Origin: Enterobacter cloacae
Lineage (GTDB): Bacteria; Pseudomonadota; Gammaproteobacteria; Enterobacterales; Enterobacteriaceae
Reading direction: 5' to 3'
Length of the DNA stretch: 64,000 bases
Assembly: GCA_014169315.1 (NCBI GenBank)
Contig: AP022133.1
Coordinates: 3,720,001-3,784,000, forward strand
Shown: positions 53,809 through 61,765 of the stretch, in pieces
How the letters are laid out: each line of letters begins with the position of its first letter
Numbering within the stretch: position 1 is the stretch's first letter
Notes under the pieces: model-generated
The model's database searches: none
Told to the model about the DNA's origin: nothing
What the model saw: only the letters and a program-made list of their open reading frames with translations
Translations under genes and position numbers: made by a program

Positions 53809-53907
53809 TGCCCCACCCTTCTCCCCAAAGGTTGAGGGATCCCCACAAATTACAGGTTGGCACAGAATACCCCCTCTCCCTTGAGGGAGAGGGCTGGGGT
53901 GAGGGGG
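53809..53907. repeat. GGGAGAGGG palindromes after mltC (copies E1 degenerate, E2 intact)
   Basis: E1 (about 53809-53838) is degenerate: CCCTTCTCCCC-AAA-GGTTGAGGG with a CCCCTGCCCCA tail. E2 (53872-53907) is CCCTCTCCC-TTGA-GGGAGAGGG with tail CTGGGGTGAGGG. The two face each other, as do the two units in the gcv operon. Confidence 0.8.
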
Positions 53908-53980
53908 AACATAAAGCAGTAGTGGTTATTCCGTTCACTTTATGTTGATTGCTACTCTGTAACGACAATACAGGTGAACG

Positions 53981-54133
53981 TGCCAGGGCGGTTCACCGCC
54001 ACCGCCCTGGCAACCCGGGCTCCCGGCAGGAGAATCGCCGCTGCGCGGTACCCTCAGCTTATTCCTTCAGGCTTCGGGTCGGGCATTAGCCTGCATCCCT
54101 GCAGGCAATGCCCTCTCGGCGCATCCCTGCGCC
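53981..54133. repeat. Unassigned structured block with three hairpins
   Basis: Hairpin one: TGCCAGGGCGGT and ACCGCCCTGGCA, perfect 12-base arms (53981-54012). Hairpin two: GGGCATTAGCCTGCA and TGCAGGCAATGCCC with one bulged A and loop TCCC (54081-54113). Hairpin three: GGCGCA and TGCGCC, also with loop TCCC (54118-54133). I do not recognise the element with certainty. It could be a small mobile repeat or an RNA element. Confidence 0.6.
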
Positions 54134-54311
54134 TCGCCCCGGCCTTACGGAAACGCTTCGGCGATTTTCAGCCGGACCATGGAGTCGCTATAAGTCTTAT
54201 ATTTCAATGAAATAGTTTAATTGCTTAAGAAGAACAAAATTACTGGGGAACCCTCAGCCCCAAAGGAGAAGGTTAGGAGAATAGACCTCACAGCCCCTTC
54301 CCATACGAAAA

Positions 54312-54327
54312 TGTTATTTGCATCACA
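54312..54327. promoter_or_regulatory. Candidate CRP site of nupG
   Basis: TGTTA-TTTGCA-TCACA matches the CRP consensus at nine of ten positions and lies about 145 bases before the nupG start. E. coli nupG is known to be controlled by CRP, CytR and DeoR. Confidence 0.5.
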
Positions 54328-54471
54328 ATCTAAACTGCAAATTAATGTGGATTGCATTTTTTTGCGGGAGGTAACAAAACATAACATCGTCTGCTGATAG
54401 AATTGCATCAAATAACAACCCTGAATGTTCCTATAACAACATATCTCCCGCTCACTTGTGAGGAAAGTAAC

Positions 54472-55728
54472 ATGAACCTTAAGCTGCAGCTTAAAATATT
54501 GTCGTTTCTGCAGTTCTGCCTGTGGGGTAGCTGGCTGACTACTCTCGGTTCCTATATGTTTGTGACGCTCAAGTTCGATGGTGCGTCTATTGGTGCCGTA
54601 TACAGCTCGCTCGGTATTGCGGCTGTCTTTATGCCAACGCTGCTGGGTATCGTGGCGGATAAATGGCTCAGCGCAAAATGGCTGTACATGCTTTGCCATC
54701 TGGTGGGGGCGGGGACGCTGTTTATGGCGGCCCAGGTGACCACGCCTGGGGCGATGTTTATGGTGATCCTGTTTAACTCGCTGGCCTATATGCCAACGCT
54801 TGGCCTGGTCAACACCATCTCTTACTACCGCCTGAAATCAGCCGGTATGGAGATCATCACCGACTTCCCGCCAATCCGTATCTGGGGCACCATCGGCTTT
54901 ATCATGGCCATGTGGGGCGTGAGCTTCGCAGGCTTCGAACTGAGCCATATGCAGCTTTACATCGGGGCGACACTCTCTGTCGTACTGGCGCTGTTCACCC
55001 TGACGCTGCCGCATATTCCTGTTTCTAACCAGCAAAAAAACCAGAGCTGGAGCACCATGCTCGGCCTGGATGCGTTCGCGCTGTTTAAAAACAAACGCAT
55101 GGCGATCTTCTTCATCTTCTCCATGCTGCTGGGTGCAGAGCTGCAGATCACTAACATGTTCGGCAACACCTTCCTGCACAGCTTCGATAACAACCCACTG
55201 TTCTCCGGTAGCTTTATCGTTGAGCACGCGTCGGTGATGATGTCCATCTCTCAGATCTCTGAGACACTGTTCATCCTGACCATCCCGTTCTTCCTGAGCC
55301 GCTACGGCATCAAGAACGTCATGCTGATCAGTATCGCGGCGTGGATGCTGCGCTTCGGCTTGTTCGCCTACGGTGATCCAAGCGCGTTCGGCACCGTGCT
55401 GCTGGTTCTGTCGATGATTGTTTACGGCTGCGCCTTCGACTTCTTCAACATCTCCGGTTCGGTGTTTGTGGAAAAAGAAGTGAAGCCTGAAATCCGCGCC
55501 AGTGCGCAGGGTATGTTCCTGATGATGACCAACGGCTTCGGCTGTATTCTGGGCGGCGTAGTGAGCGGTAAAGTGGTCGAGATATACACCACCAACGGCA
55601 TCACCAACTGGCATCCCGTGTGGCTCATCTTCGCCGCTTACTCGCTGGTACTGTTCTTCGCGTTCATCGCGCTGTTCAAGTACAAGCACGTTCGCGAAAC
55701 GCATGGTACACAGCCAATCGCGCATTAA
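54472..55728 (+). CDS. nupG: Nucleoside:proton symporter NupG
   Basis: NupG imports purine and pyrimidine nucleosides with protons. The ATG at 54472, after a GAGGAAAG ribosome site, gives 418 residues, the E. coli length, with 12 membrane helices of the nucleoside:H+ symporter branch of MFS. Conserved stretches include the start MNLKLQLKILSFLQFCLWGSW, TDFPPIRIWGTIGFI near 125 and GCAFDFFNISGSVFVE near 320. In K-12 speC follows; here a citrate cluster does. Confidence 0.97.
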   Translation: MNLKLQLKILSFLQFCLWGSWLTTLGSYMFVTLKFDGASIGAVYSSLGIAAVFMPTLLGIVADKWLSAKWLYMLCHLVGAGTLFMAAQVTTPGAMFMVILFNSLAYMPTLGLVNTISYYRLKSAGMEIITDFPPIRIWGTIGFIMAMWGVSFAGFELSHMQLYIGATLSVVLALFTLTLPHIPVSNQQKNQSWSTMLGLDAFALFKNKRMAIFFIFSMLLGAELQITNMFGNTFLHSFDNNPLFSGSFIVEHASVMMSISQISETLFILTIPFFLSRYGIKNVMLISIAAWMLRFGLFAYGDPSAFGTVLLVLSMIVYGCAFDFFNISGSVFVEKEVKPEIRASAQGMFLMMTNGFGCILGGVVSGKVVEIYTTNGITNWHPVWLIFAAYSLVLFFAFIALFKYKHVRETHGTQPIAH

Positions 55729-55744
55729 TCCCTGATGCCTTTTC

Positions 55745-55819
55745 GCCCGGTAGCGCTGCGCTTACCGGGCCGACATAAGCGGATGTTGTTGTGCCGGGTA
55801 GCGCTAACGCTTACCCGGC
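55745..55819. repeat. Pair of REP-like palindromes (BIME) between nupG and citG
   Basis: Unit one (55745-55770) has GCCCGGT/ACCGGGC arms; unit two (55793-55819) has GCCGGGT/ACCCGGC arms with the GCGCTAACGC loop seen at 9943. They are separated by 22 bases. The citG stop codon (55804-55806) lies inside unit two. Confidence 0.85.
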
Positions 55820-56622
55820 CTACATTTCGAAATGACCCATCCTACCGACAATAAATCCGCACTGCCTCCGGGGCTTAAGTTACGTTCAGTCAACGCGGTA
55901 TCCATCTTAAGTAACGCATCACGATCCCAACCGCTGGCCAACATTTCCCGCGCATACCCCTGTACGTAACGCAGCCCTTCCATACCGCCGCGCGACACCA
56001 GATTGCTGTCCTGATTCACCGCCATCAGGCGTAACAGCAGACCGTGAAGCGAATGTCCACTCCACTGCTCCAGCACCTTACGCACGGTGCTAAAACCACT
56101 TTCTGCCTCGCCGCGCGCGCCGGTTAAACCATACTGCTGATACTGCCGCTCGCCCGCGGTTGCCTGCCCGCTGCGCCCGGCCAGTTCACGCGCCACCATC
56201 CCACGACAGATGTTACTTACGTCACAACAGAGGCTATCTGCGGACACATTGTTCACACGCCCGGAGGCGAAACAGAGCAAACCGAGGGCAAAAATCCCCC
56301 CTTTATGGGTGTTCACCCCGTTCGTCGCGGCATACATTGCCTGCTCGCAGGCAATGCCCATTGGGCGGATGAGGCGCAGTTGCTCAGCCACCGGTTTACC
56401 CGCATGTTCTGACCCCAGCTCGGCAAAGCGGGAAAACCACGGTGTAACCGCCCTGATGCTGCGAACAAACAGGGTGTGATCCATATCACGATGCGCGCCG
56501 TTGTTAAGCTTATCCACCAGCCCCGGTTTTGGCGTCAGTTCCAGTTCATGCCATAACGCCTCTTCGGCAAGCCCGGGGACATCCGCCGGACGCGGTTTAG
56601 TCGCGAGCAAACCAGTCATCAA
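55804..56622 (-). CDS. citG: Triphosphoribosyl-dephospho-CoA synthase CitG
   Basis: CitG makes the precursor of the citrate lyase prosthetic group, 2'-(5''-triphosphoribosyl)-3'-dephospho-CoA, from ATP and dephospho-CoA. The 272 residues (ATG 56622, or the next codon) carry family motifs TPKPGLVDKLNNGAH near 30-44, NGVNTHKGGIFALGLLC near 101-117, LTGARGEAESG and NLSPGGSADLL near the end. It overlaps citX by 26 bases. Its last residues (CRPGKR) are encoded by a REP element, so the original C-terminus may have been replaced. Confidence 0.93.
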   Translation of the reverse strand: MMTGLLATKPRPADVPGLAEEALWHELELTPKPGLVDKLNNGAHRDMDHTLFVRSIRAVTPWFSRFAELGSEHAGKPVAEQLRLIRPMGIACEQAMYAATNGVNTHKGGIFALGLLCFASGRVNNVSADSLCCDVSNICRGMVARELAGRSGQATAGERQYQQYGLTGARGEAESGFSTVRKVLEQWSGHSLHGLLLRLMAVNQDSNLVSRGGMEGLRYVQGYAREMLASGWDRDALLKMDTALTERNLSPGGSADLLSVGWVISKCRPGKR

Positions 56623-57136
56623 TCATCTTCTCCACCCGGGCCACCACCTGCTCAACGGGATGATTTCGCGAGCGGGAACAGGCGTGAGCAGGTTCGTCAC
56701 AAATCAGGCAGCGACGCAGATGCGAACCCAGAGACTGACGCCCCACATGACCATTTTCAGGGCAGAGCACGTCCAGATCCCACAACCGGCCAAGCGGATG
56801 CGTCTGCTCCAGCGCCGCACAGTGCGCTTTCATTTCCGCAGCCTGATGCGCTACACACCACAACGCTTCTGGCCCGGTGGGCAGCCACAGCACCTGCCTG
56901 TCCAGCACCTGCCAGCGGTTTTCCCACAGCAGTTGATCGCACATCTGTAATGCCACGCCCATCGTGTTGCGATAGCGCAGGCTGTCTTTAATTTCCCCTG
57001 GCGTCACCAGGGTGAGAGAAATCACTGGTTGTTGATAGTGCGTAAGCCAGTCAGTCTGGCGTGCTGCGCGGCGCTCTTTCGCCGCCAGCAGTTCATCCAG
57101 GCTGACACCCGCCCGCACGGGTGTCGCTATAGTCAT
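56597..57136 (-). CDS. citX: Holo-citrate lyase synthase CitX
   Basis: CitX (apo-citrate lyase phosphoribosyl-dephospho-CoA transferase) attaches the CitG product to the serine of CitD. The 179 residues have the family pattern LLAAKERRAARQTDWL, VISLTLVTPGEIKDS and the CPENGHVGRQSLG and RRCLICDEPAHACSRSRNH segments near the end. It starts 2 bases after the citF stop and overlaps citG, so it is co-translated with both. CitX and CitG are separate here, not fused as in some organisms. Confidence 0.94.
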   Translation of the reverse strand: MTIATPVRAGVSLDELLAAKERRAARQTDWLTHYQQPVISLTLVTPGEIKDSLRYRNTMGVALQMCDQLLWENRWQVLDRQVLWLPTGPEALWCVAHQAAEMKAHCAALEQTHPLGRLWDLDVLCPENGHVGRQSLGSHLRRCLICDEPAHACSRSRNHPVEQVVARVEKMIDDWFARD

Positions 57137-57138
57137 CG

Positions 57139-58656
57139 TTACTCCTTCACCTGTCGCACGGTGTCTATCACGCTGCCGTCACGGTAGCGGATAACACCAA
57201 CGATTTTGTCGGTAAATTCAATGGGTTTTGGTACACCAGTCAGTGAAATTGCACGCTCAAAGAGCGCGTAGATATCCACAATGCGGAGGCCCGCAGCAAG
57301 CAGGCGCTCGCGGATCTCCGGACGTGCCGGGTTGACCGCGATGCCGTGATCGGTCACCAGCACATCGATGCTCTCCCCCGGCGTCAGGCGTGTGGTCACG
57401 CGTTTCACCACCGTGGGAATGCGGCTACGCAACAGCGGCGCAACCACAATGGTCAGATTGGCAGCCGCTGCCACATCACAGTGACCGCCAGATGCACCGC
57501 GCATCACGCCATCAGATCCAGTGATGACGTTGACATTGAAATCGACGTCGATTTCCAGGGCGCTGAGGATCACCACATCGAGCTGGTCGCAGCATGCCGC
57601 CTTGCTGCCAGGGTTGGCGTAGACGTTAGTAGAGATCTCCACATGGTTCGGGTTACGCGCCAGTGAGGCTGCCGCCTGGCCGTCAAAGCACTGGGTATCG
57701 AGCAGTTTTTCGATCAGCCCTTTTTCGTGCAGATCCACCAGACTGCCGGTGATCCCCCCAAGCGCAAATCGCGCCTTCACGCCGCTGCGCTCCATCTTCT
57801 CTTCCATAAAGCGGGTACAGGCGGTGGACGCTGCACCGGAGCCGGTCTGCATAGAGAAGCCAGGTTTGAAATAACCTGAGTGTTCAATCACGTCTGCCGC
57901 ATAGCGGGCAATCATCAGCTCGCGCGGGTTACTGGTCACGCGTGCCGCGCCAACGCTGATTTTCGCCGGATCGCCGACGCTTTCCACCTGCACGATGTAA
58001 TCCACCTGATCCTGCACCAGGCTGGCAGGCATATTCGGGAACGGCACCAGCGCTTCGGTCAGCAGCACCACCTTACGGGCAAAGTGGGCATCCACCATCG
58101 CGTAGCCCAGCGAGCCGCAGCTTGATTTGCCGTGCGTGCCGTTGGCATTGCCAAACTCGTCACTGCACGGTACACCGAGAAACGCCACGTCGATATTCAG
58201 CTCACCGTCCTGCAACAGCTTAACGCGCCCACCGTGGGAGTGAATTTGCACTGGCTCGTCCATCAGCCCGTGAGAGATGGCATCCGCCAGCCTGCCGCGC
58301 ATGCCCGAGGTGTAAATCCGGGTGATAACGCCGCTCTCAATATGTTCGATCAGCGCGTCGTTGCAGGTCATCAGTGAGCTGGAGGCCAGCGTCAGGTTTT
58401 TGAAACCCATCTTCGCCAACAGCGCCACAACGTTATTGATCACCCGGTCGCCTTCGCGAAACGCATGGTGAAACGAAATGGTCATCCCGTCCTGCAGGCC
58501 GCTACGTAACACGGCCTCTTCAACGGACTCGCACAGCTTGCGGGTATGTTTTTCGTCAGGGCTATTCAGCCACGGCGTTGCGCTATGGGCGGTATCAAAC
58601 GGTTTTAAATCCCGCAGATGGGGAAAATTCACATGGAGAAGTTCTGTCTGGTTCAT
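57139..58656 (-). CDS. citF: Citrate lyase alpha subunit
   Basis: CitF is the citrate:acetyl-ACP transferase of citrate lyase, exchanging acetyl for citryl on CitD. From ATG 58656 the product is 505 residues, near the family length. The CoA-transferase fold is clear: SGLQDGMTISFHHAFREGD near 48-66, IHSHGGRVKLL, NVNVITGSDGVMRGASGGHCD near 395-415 and the C-terminal VTDHGIAVNPARPEIRERL. An in-frame extension of 48 codons would overlap citE and is rejected. Confidence 0.95.
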   Translation of the reverse strand: MNQTELLHVNFPHLRDLKPFDTAHSATPWLNSPDEKHTRKLCESVEEAVLRSGLQDGMTISFHHAFREGDRVINNVVALLAKMGFKNLTLASSSLMTCNDALIEHIESGVITRIYTSGMRGRLADAISHGLMDEPVQIHSHGGRVKLLQDGELNIDVAFLGVPCSDEFGNANGTHGKSSCGSLGYAMVDAHFARKVVLLTEALVPFPNMPASLVQDQVDYIVQVESVGDPAKISVGAARVTSNPRELMIARYAADVIEHSGYFKPGFSMQTGSGAASTACTRFMEEKMERSGVKARFALGGITGSLVDLHEKGLIEKLLDTQCFDGQAAASLARNPNHVEISTNVYANPGSKAACCDQLDVVILSALEIDVDFNVNVITGSDGVMRGASGGHCDVAAAANLTIVVAPLLRSRIPTVVKRVTTRLTPGESIDVLVTDHGIAVNPARPEIRERLLAAGLRIVDIYALFERAISLTGVPKPIEFTDKIVGVIRYRDGSVIDTVRQVKE

Positions 58657-58666
58657 TGTGTAATCC

Positions 58667-59542
58667 TTAACGACGCACGCCGGAAGCTGCCGCGCGTTCC
58701 AGCACCATCTGCGCGTGGTTAATAATCGGGGCGTCGACCATTTTGCCGTTGAGCGACACGACGCCCAGGCCGTTACGTTCGCCCTCTTCTGCCGCTTCAA
58801 TCACCCGTTTCGCGTGATCCACTTCCTGCTGGGTTGGCGCATAGGCGTTATGCAGCAGATCAATCTGACGCGGGTTAATCAGCGATTTGCCGTTAAAGCC
58901 CATCTTGCGGATCAAGTCGACCTCGCGCAGGAACCCGGCCTCATCGTTAACGTCTGACCACACCACGTCGAAGGCATCAATGCCTGCGGCGCGGGCGGCG
59001 TGCAGCACCGCACAGCGGGCATAGAACAGTTCGGTGCCATCACCACGCTCGGTCTGCATGTCCATTACGTAGTCAAAAGCCGCCAGCGCGATGCCGATTA
59101 AACGCGGGGAGCTGCGGGCAATCGCCACGGCGTTGATCACGCCAATCGCCGATTCAATCGCTGCCATTACGCGGGTTGAGCCTGGCTCGCGTCCGCATTC
59201 ACGCTCGATGCGTTCCAGATGGCCTTCCAGCTCATAGATGTCATCCGGCGTGTCGGTTTTCGGCAGACGGATCACATCCACACCGGCCCGCACGGCAGCT
59301 TCCAGATCCAGCAAGCCAAACGGCGTGCTCAGCGGGTTAATGCGCACCACGGTTTCGATATCCTGATACATCGGGTGCTGCAGCGCGTGGAACACCAGCA
59401 TGCGCGCGGTATCTTTCTCACGCAGGGCAACCGCATCTTCAAGGTCGAACATGATGGAGTCAGGACGGTAGATAAACGCCGTTGAGAGCATGGCGGCATT
59501 CGCGCCCGGCAGGAACAACATACTGCGGCGGAGTTTGCTCAT
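58667..59542 (-). CDS. citE: Citrate lyase beta subunit
   Basis: CitE cleaves citryl-ACP to oxaloacetate and acetyl-ACP. The 291 residues form the CitE/HpcH-type TIM barrel: [15 protein letters not shown] at the start, [14 protein letters not shown] near 32-45 with magnesium-binding acidic residues, VVRINPL near 64 and [13 protein letters not shown] near 215. It overlaps citD by 4 bases and precedes citF by 10. At 291 residues it is slightly shorter than E. coli CitE (302) without loss of motifs. Confidence 0.96.
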   Translation of the reverse strand: MSKLRRSMLFLPGANAAMLSTAFIYRPDSIMFDLEDAVALREKDTARMLVFHALQHPMYQDIETVVRINPLSTPFGLLDLEAAVRAGVDVIRLPKTDTPDDIYELEGHLERIERECGREPGSTRVMAAIESAIGVINAVAIARSSPRLIGIALAAFDYVMDMQTERGDGTELFYARCAVLHAARAAGIDAFDVVWSDVNDEAGFLREVDLIRKMGFNGKSLINPRQIDLLHNAYAPTQQEVDHAKRVIEAAEEGERNGLGVVSLNGKMVDAPIINHAQMVLERAAASGVRR

Positions 59543-59832
59543 TTCAGCGCCCCCCAGTTAATGGCCTGTTCATCAGCGGCACGCAGAAGCGCGCTTTGCA
59601 GGCGGGCGCGGATCACACAGTCCAGCGCACCTTTGTCTTCAATAATGATTAATCCCTGGTGCACGTTCATGGCGCGCAATGTGTCATTCACGACCTGGCG
59701 GATTTGCTCGCCAAACTGCTTAATCACTTCACTGTGGATGACAATCTCCAGCTCGTCGTGAGCGGGGGCGATTTTCACCATCAGGTCGCTGGACTCCTGC
59801 GTACCGGCCAGCGCCTCCCTTACAATTTTCAT
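59539..59832 (-). CDS. citD: Citrate lyase acyl carrier protein (gamma subunit)
   Basis: CitD carries the phosphoribosyl-dephospho-CoA prosthetic group on a serine. From ATG 59832 the product is 97 residues, the family size. The attachment serine is S14 in GTQESSDLM, matching position 14 in known CitD proteins. The rest ([20 protein letters not shown]...[17 protein letters not shown]) is typical. The long upstream open frame overlaps citC antisense-free coding and is rejected. Confidence 0.95.
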   Translation of the reverse strand: MKIVREALAGTQESSDLMVKIAPAHDELEIVIHSEVIKQFGEQIRQVVNDTLRAMNVHQGLIIIEDKGALDCVIRARLQSALLRAADEQAINWGALK

Positions 59833-59848
59833 GATAAATTCCTGATAG

Positions 59849-60871
59849 TTATGCGACTTCTGCACTCGCGCGGTAATGCGTTTCGAGATGCGCGAAGGTG
59901 GAGTCCGGGACAATCTCCCGGATCCGGGAAAACTGCTGTGTCTTGAGTAAACGGCGCACTTCCGATGCCGAAATAGCGTTACCGGTGGCCTTAATGCGCG
60001 GCATTTCCACCACCTCAATATGTGAGGTAAGCAGGGCGTGCAGCGTCTGGTTGTACTGGCGGGTGATGTCGCAAAATGGCTCCGAGCCGATAAAGCGATG
60101 GGTGATCCCCAGCGCCGGGGCGATGTAATCGCGGAAGATCAGCACGTCGATCTCACTCCACGCCTGCTGCACTTTGCCGCTCTCCTTCAGGAAATAGGCC
60201 GGAAACGTGGCGCGGGAAATGATGTACTGCGATCCTTCATGTACGGTCACGTTCGCCAGATGCGCCACACCCGCGCGCACCATCTCCAGGCGTGCGCTGA
60301 ACGGGAAGAACGAGGCGTCTTCACGCACCACAAACAGGTGCAGCGCATCGCACTGTTGTGCCGCCTGCTCCACCAGATGCCGGTGGCCGAGGGTGAACGG
60401 GTTGGCGTTCATCACAATCGCGCCAATCTTCTCCCCACGCTTGCGCATCGTGCTGAGTGAGCGGCAGTAACGTTCAATTCCCTGCGGGGTGTTCTCCATT
60501 AACACCGCGTTATCACCGCTCTGGGCGATTGGCCAGAAACCGCTGCGACCAAAACGTACCTTGTTGCAAGGCCGGGTGCAGAGGAAGAGGTGAAAATGGC
60601 CGCGCTCCAGCGCCGCATTCTCCACCTCTGCCAGCAAACGTGCGCTCAGGTTTTCTCCGCGCAGTTGCTCGTTTACCGCCACACATTTGATGACGTTGGC
60701 GGCAAGCCCGGCACAACCCACCAGCTGTGTGCCAGCCCAGGCTTCGACAAACAGCGTGATGTCGTTATCCAGGCCAAGACCGCTGTCTGCCAGCAGGTAA
60801 CGGATCTGGCTTAAGCGTTCCGGGTGTTTCGCCACAAGGGTGTGACGAAAATCAATAGGTTGTGATTGCAT
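59849..60871 (-). CDS. citC: Citrate lyase ligase CitC
   Basis: CitC acetylates the thiol of the CitD prosthetic group with acetate and ATP, switching citrate lyase on. The 340 residues have an N-terminal GNAT-like domain (about 1-130, with AVNEQLRGENLSARLL) and a C-terminal nucleotidyltransferase domain whose HxGH-type motif is NANPFTLGHRHLVEQA near 153-168. It starts 13 bases after the FAH-family gene and precedes citD by 16. Confidence 0.95.
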   Translation of the reverse strand: MQSQPIDFRHTLVAKHPERLSQIRYLLADSGLGLDNDITLFVEAWAGTQLVGCAGLAANVIKCVAVNEQLRGENLSARLLAEVENAALERGHFHLFLCTRPCNKVRFGRSGFWPIAQSGDNAVLMENTPQGIERYCRSLSTMRKRGEKIGAIVMNANPFTLGHRHLVEQAAQQCDALHLFVVREDASFFPFSARLEMVRAGVAHLANVTVHEGSQYIISRATFPAYFLKESGKVQQAWSEIDVLIFRDYIAPALGITHRFIGSEPFCDITRQYNQTLHALLTSHIEVVEMPRIKATGNAISASEVRRLLKTQQFSRIREIVPDSTFAHLETHYRASAEVA

Positions 60872-60884
60872 GCTGCCGCCTTAC

Positions 60885-61748
60885 TCAGTGTGCTGCCGCA
60901 AGCCCGGCGGCTGGCGCTTCCATGATCACATTGCTCAGATGACCGATATGCTCGATCTCCACCTCAATACGATCGCCCTCTTTCATAAACAGTGGCGGGT
61001 TACGTTTTTTACCCACACCGCCAGGGGATCCGGTGATGATCACATCCCCCGGGCTGAGGCGCGTAAAGGTGCTGATGTATTCGATCAGCTCCGCCACCTT
61101 GTGGATCATGCTGCTGGTGTTGTCTTCCTGTACCATGCGGCCATTCAGCCAGGTGCGGATAGCCAGCTGGTGCGGGTCCGGGATCTCATCTGCCGTCGCC
61201 ATCCACGGGCCAAACGCCCCGGTCTGACGCCAGTTTTTCCCGGCCGTGAACCAGGTGTGCTGCCAGTCGCGGGCGGAACCATCCATGTAGCAGCTGTAGC
61301 CCGCCACGTGATGCAACGCATCGTCGCGGCTGATGTTCTCCCCGCCTTTGCCGATGATCACCGCCAGCTCGCCCTCATAGTCGAACTCGCTGGAATGACG
61401 CGGCTTAAGCACCGGTTCGTTGTGGCCGGTCTGCGAATCCGGAAAGCGGACAAACAGCGTCGGTGCCGGGTTGTGCTGGTCAAACTCCTTGCGCTTGTCG
61501 GCGTAATTCATGCCCACGCAGAGGATTTTTTCCGGCTGCTCAATCACCGGTAAGAAGGTGATGGCGCTCATTGGCACATCTACTGCATCGTTCAGATAAC
61601 GGGTGGCCTGCACCAGCCCGTTGCCCTGCAACAGCGCTTTCAGGTCGCTGTAGCGGTCGCCCAGACGGCGACCTAAATCAATCACGCCGTCGGCCTGCAC
61701 GATGCCATAGCTGCGTTTACCCTGGTATAAAAAGCTTGCGAGTTTCAT
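60885..61748 (-). CDS. FAH-family hydrolase/decarboxylase-like protein in the cit operon
   Basis: The 287-residue product is a fumarylacetoacetate hydrolase family protein: a variable N-terminal domain (1-70), then the FAH domain. The magnesium ligands are visible as E125 and E127 (FDYEGELAV) and D156 (YMDGSARDWQ). The family motif NYxxHxxE reads NYADKRKE (81-88), so the catalytic histidine known from FAHD1-type enzymes is a lysine (K85), while the glutamate (E88) is kept. Members include oxaloacetate decarboxylases, tautomerases and diketone hydrolases. Its place between the transporter and citC suggests a role in disposing of oxaloacetate; that is inference. Confidence 0.85.
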   Translation of the reverse strand: MKLASFLYQGKRSYGIVQADGVIDLGRRLGDRYSDLKALLQGNGLVQATRYLNDAVDVPMSAITFLPVIEQPEKILCVGMNYADKRKEFDQHNPAPTLFVRFPDSQTGHNEPVLKPRHSSEFDYEGELAVIIGKGGENISRDDALHHVAGYSCYMDGSARDWQHTWFTAGKNWRQTGAFGPWMATADEIPDPHQLAIRTWLNGRMVQEDNTSSMIHKVAELIEYISTFTRLSPGDVIITGSPGGVGKKRNPPLFMKEGDRIEVEIEHIGHLSNVIMEAPAAGLAAAH

Positions 61749-61765
61749 TGTTCTTTCCTGAAAAC

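Larger units (their letters stand above)
53805..54471. other. mltC-nupG intergenic region
   Basis: This 667-base stretch contains the palindrome pair above, then a GC-rich block with nested hairpins (53981-54133), then an AT-rich promoter region for nupG with a CRP box at 54312. A frame of 78 codons (53974-54210, GTG start) spans the structured block but has no recognised homologue and a composition dictated by the inverted repeats, so I do not call it a gene. Confidence 0.6.

Noticed and set aside
53974..54210. 78-codon GTG-start frame in the mltC-nupG gap
   Set aside because: Its sequence is dictated by nested inverted repeats and I cannot match it to a family; kept as a structured element instead.
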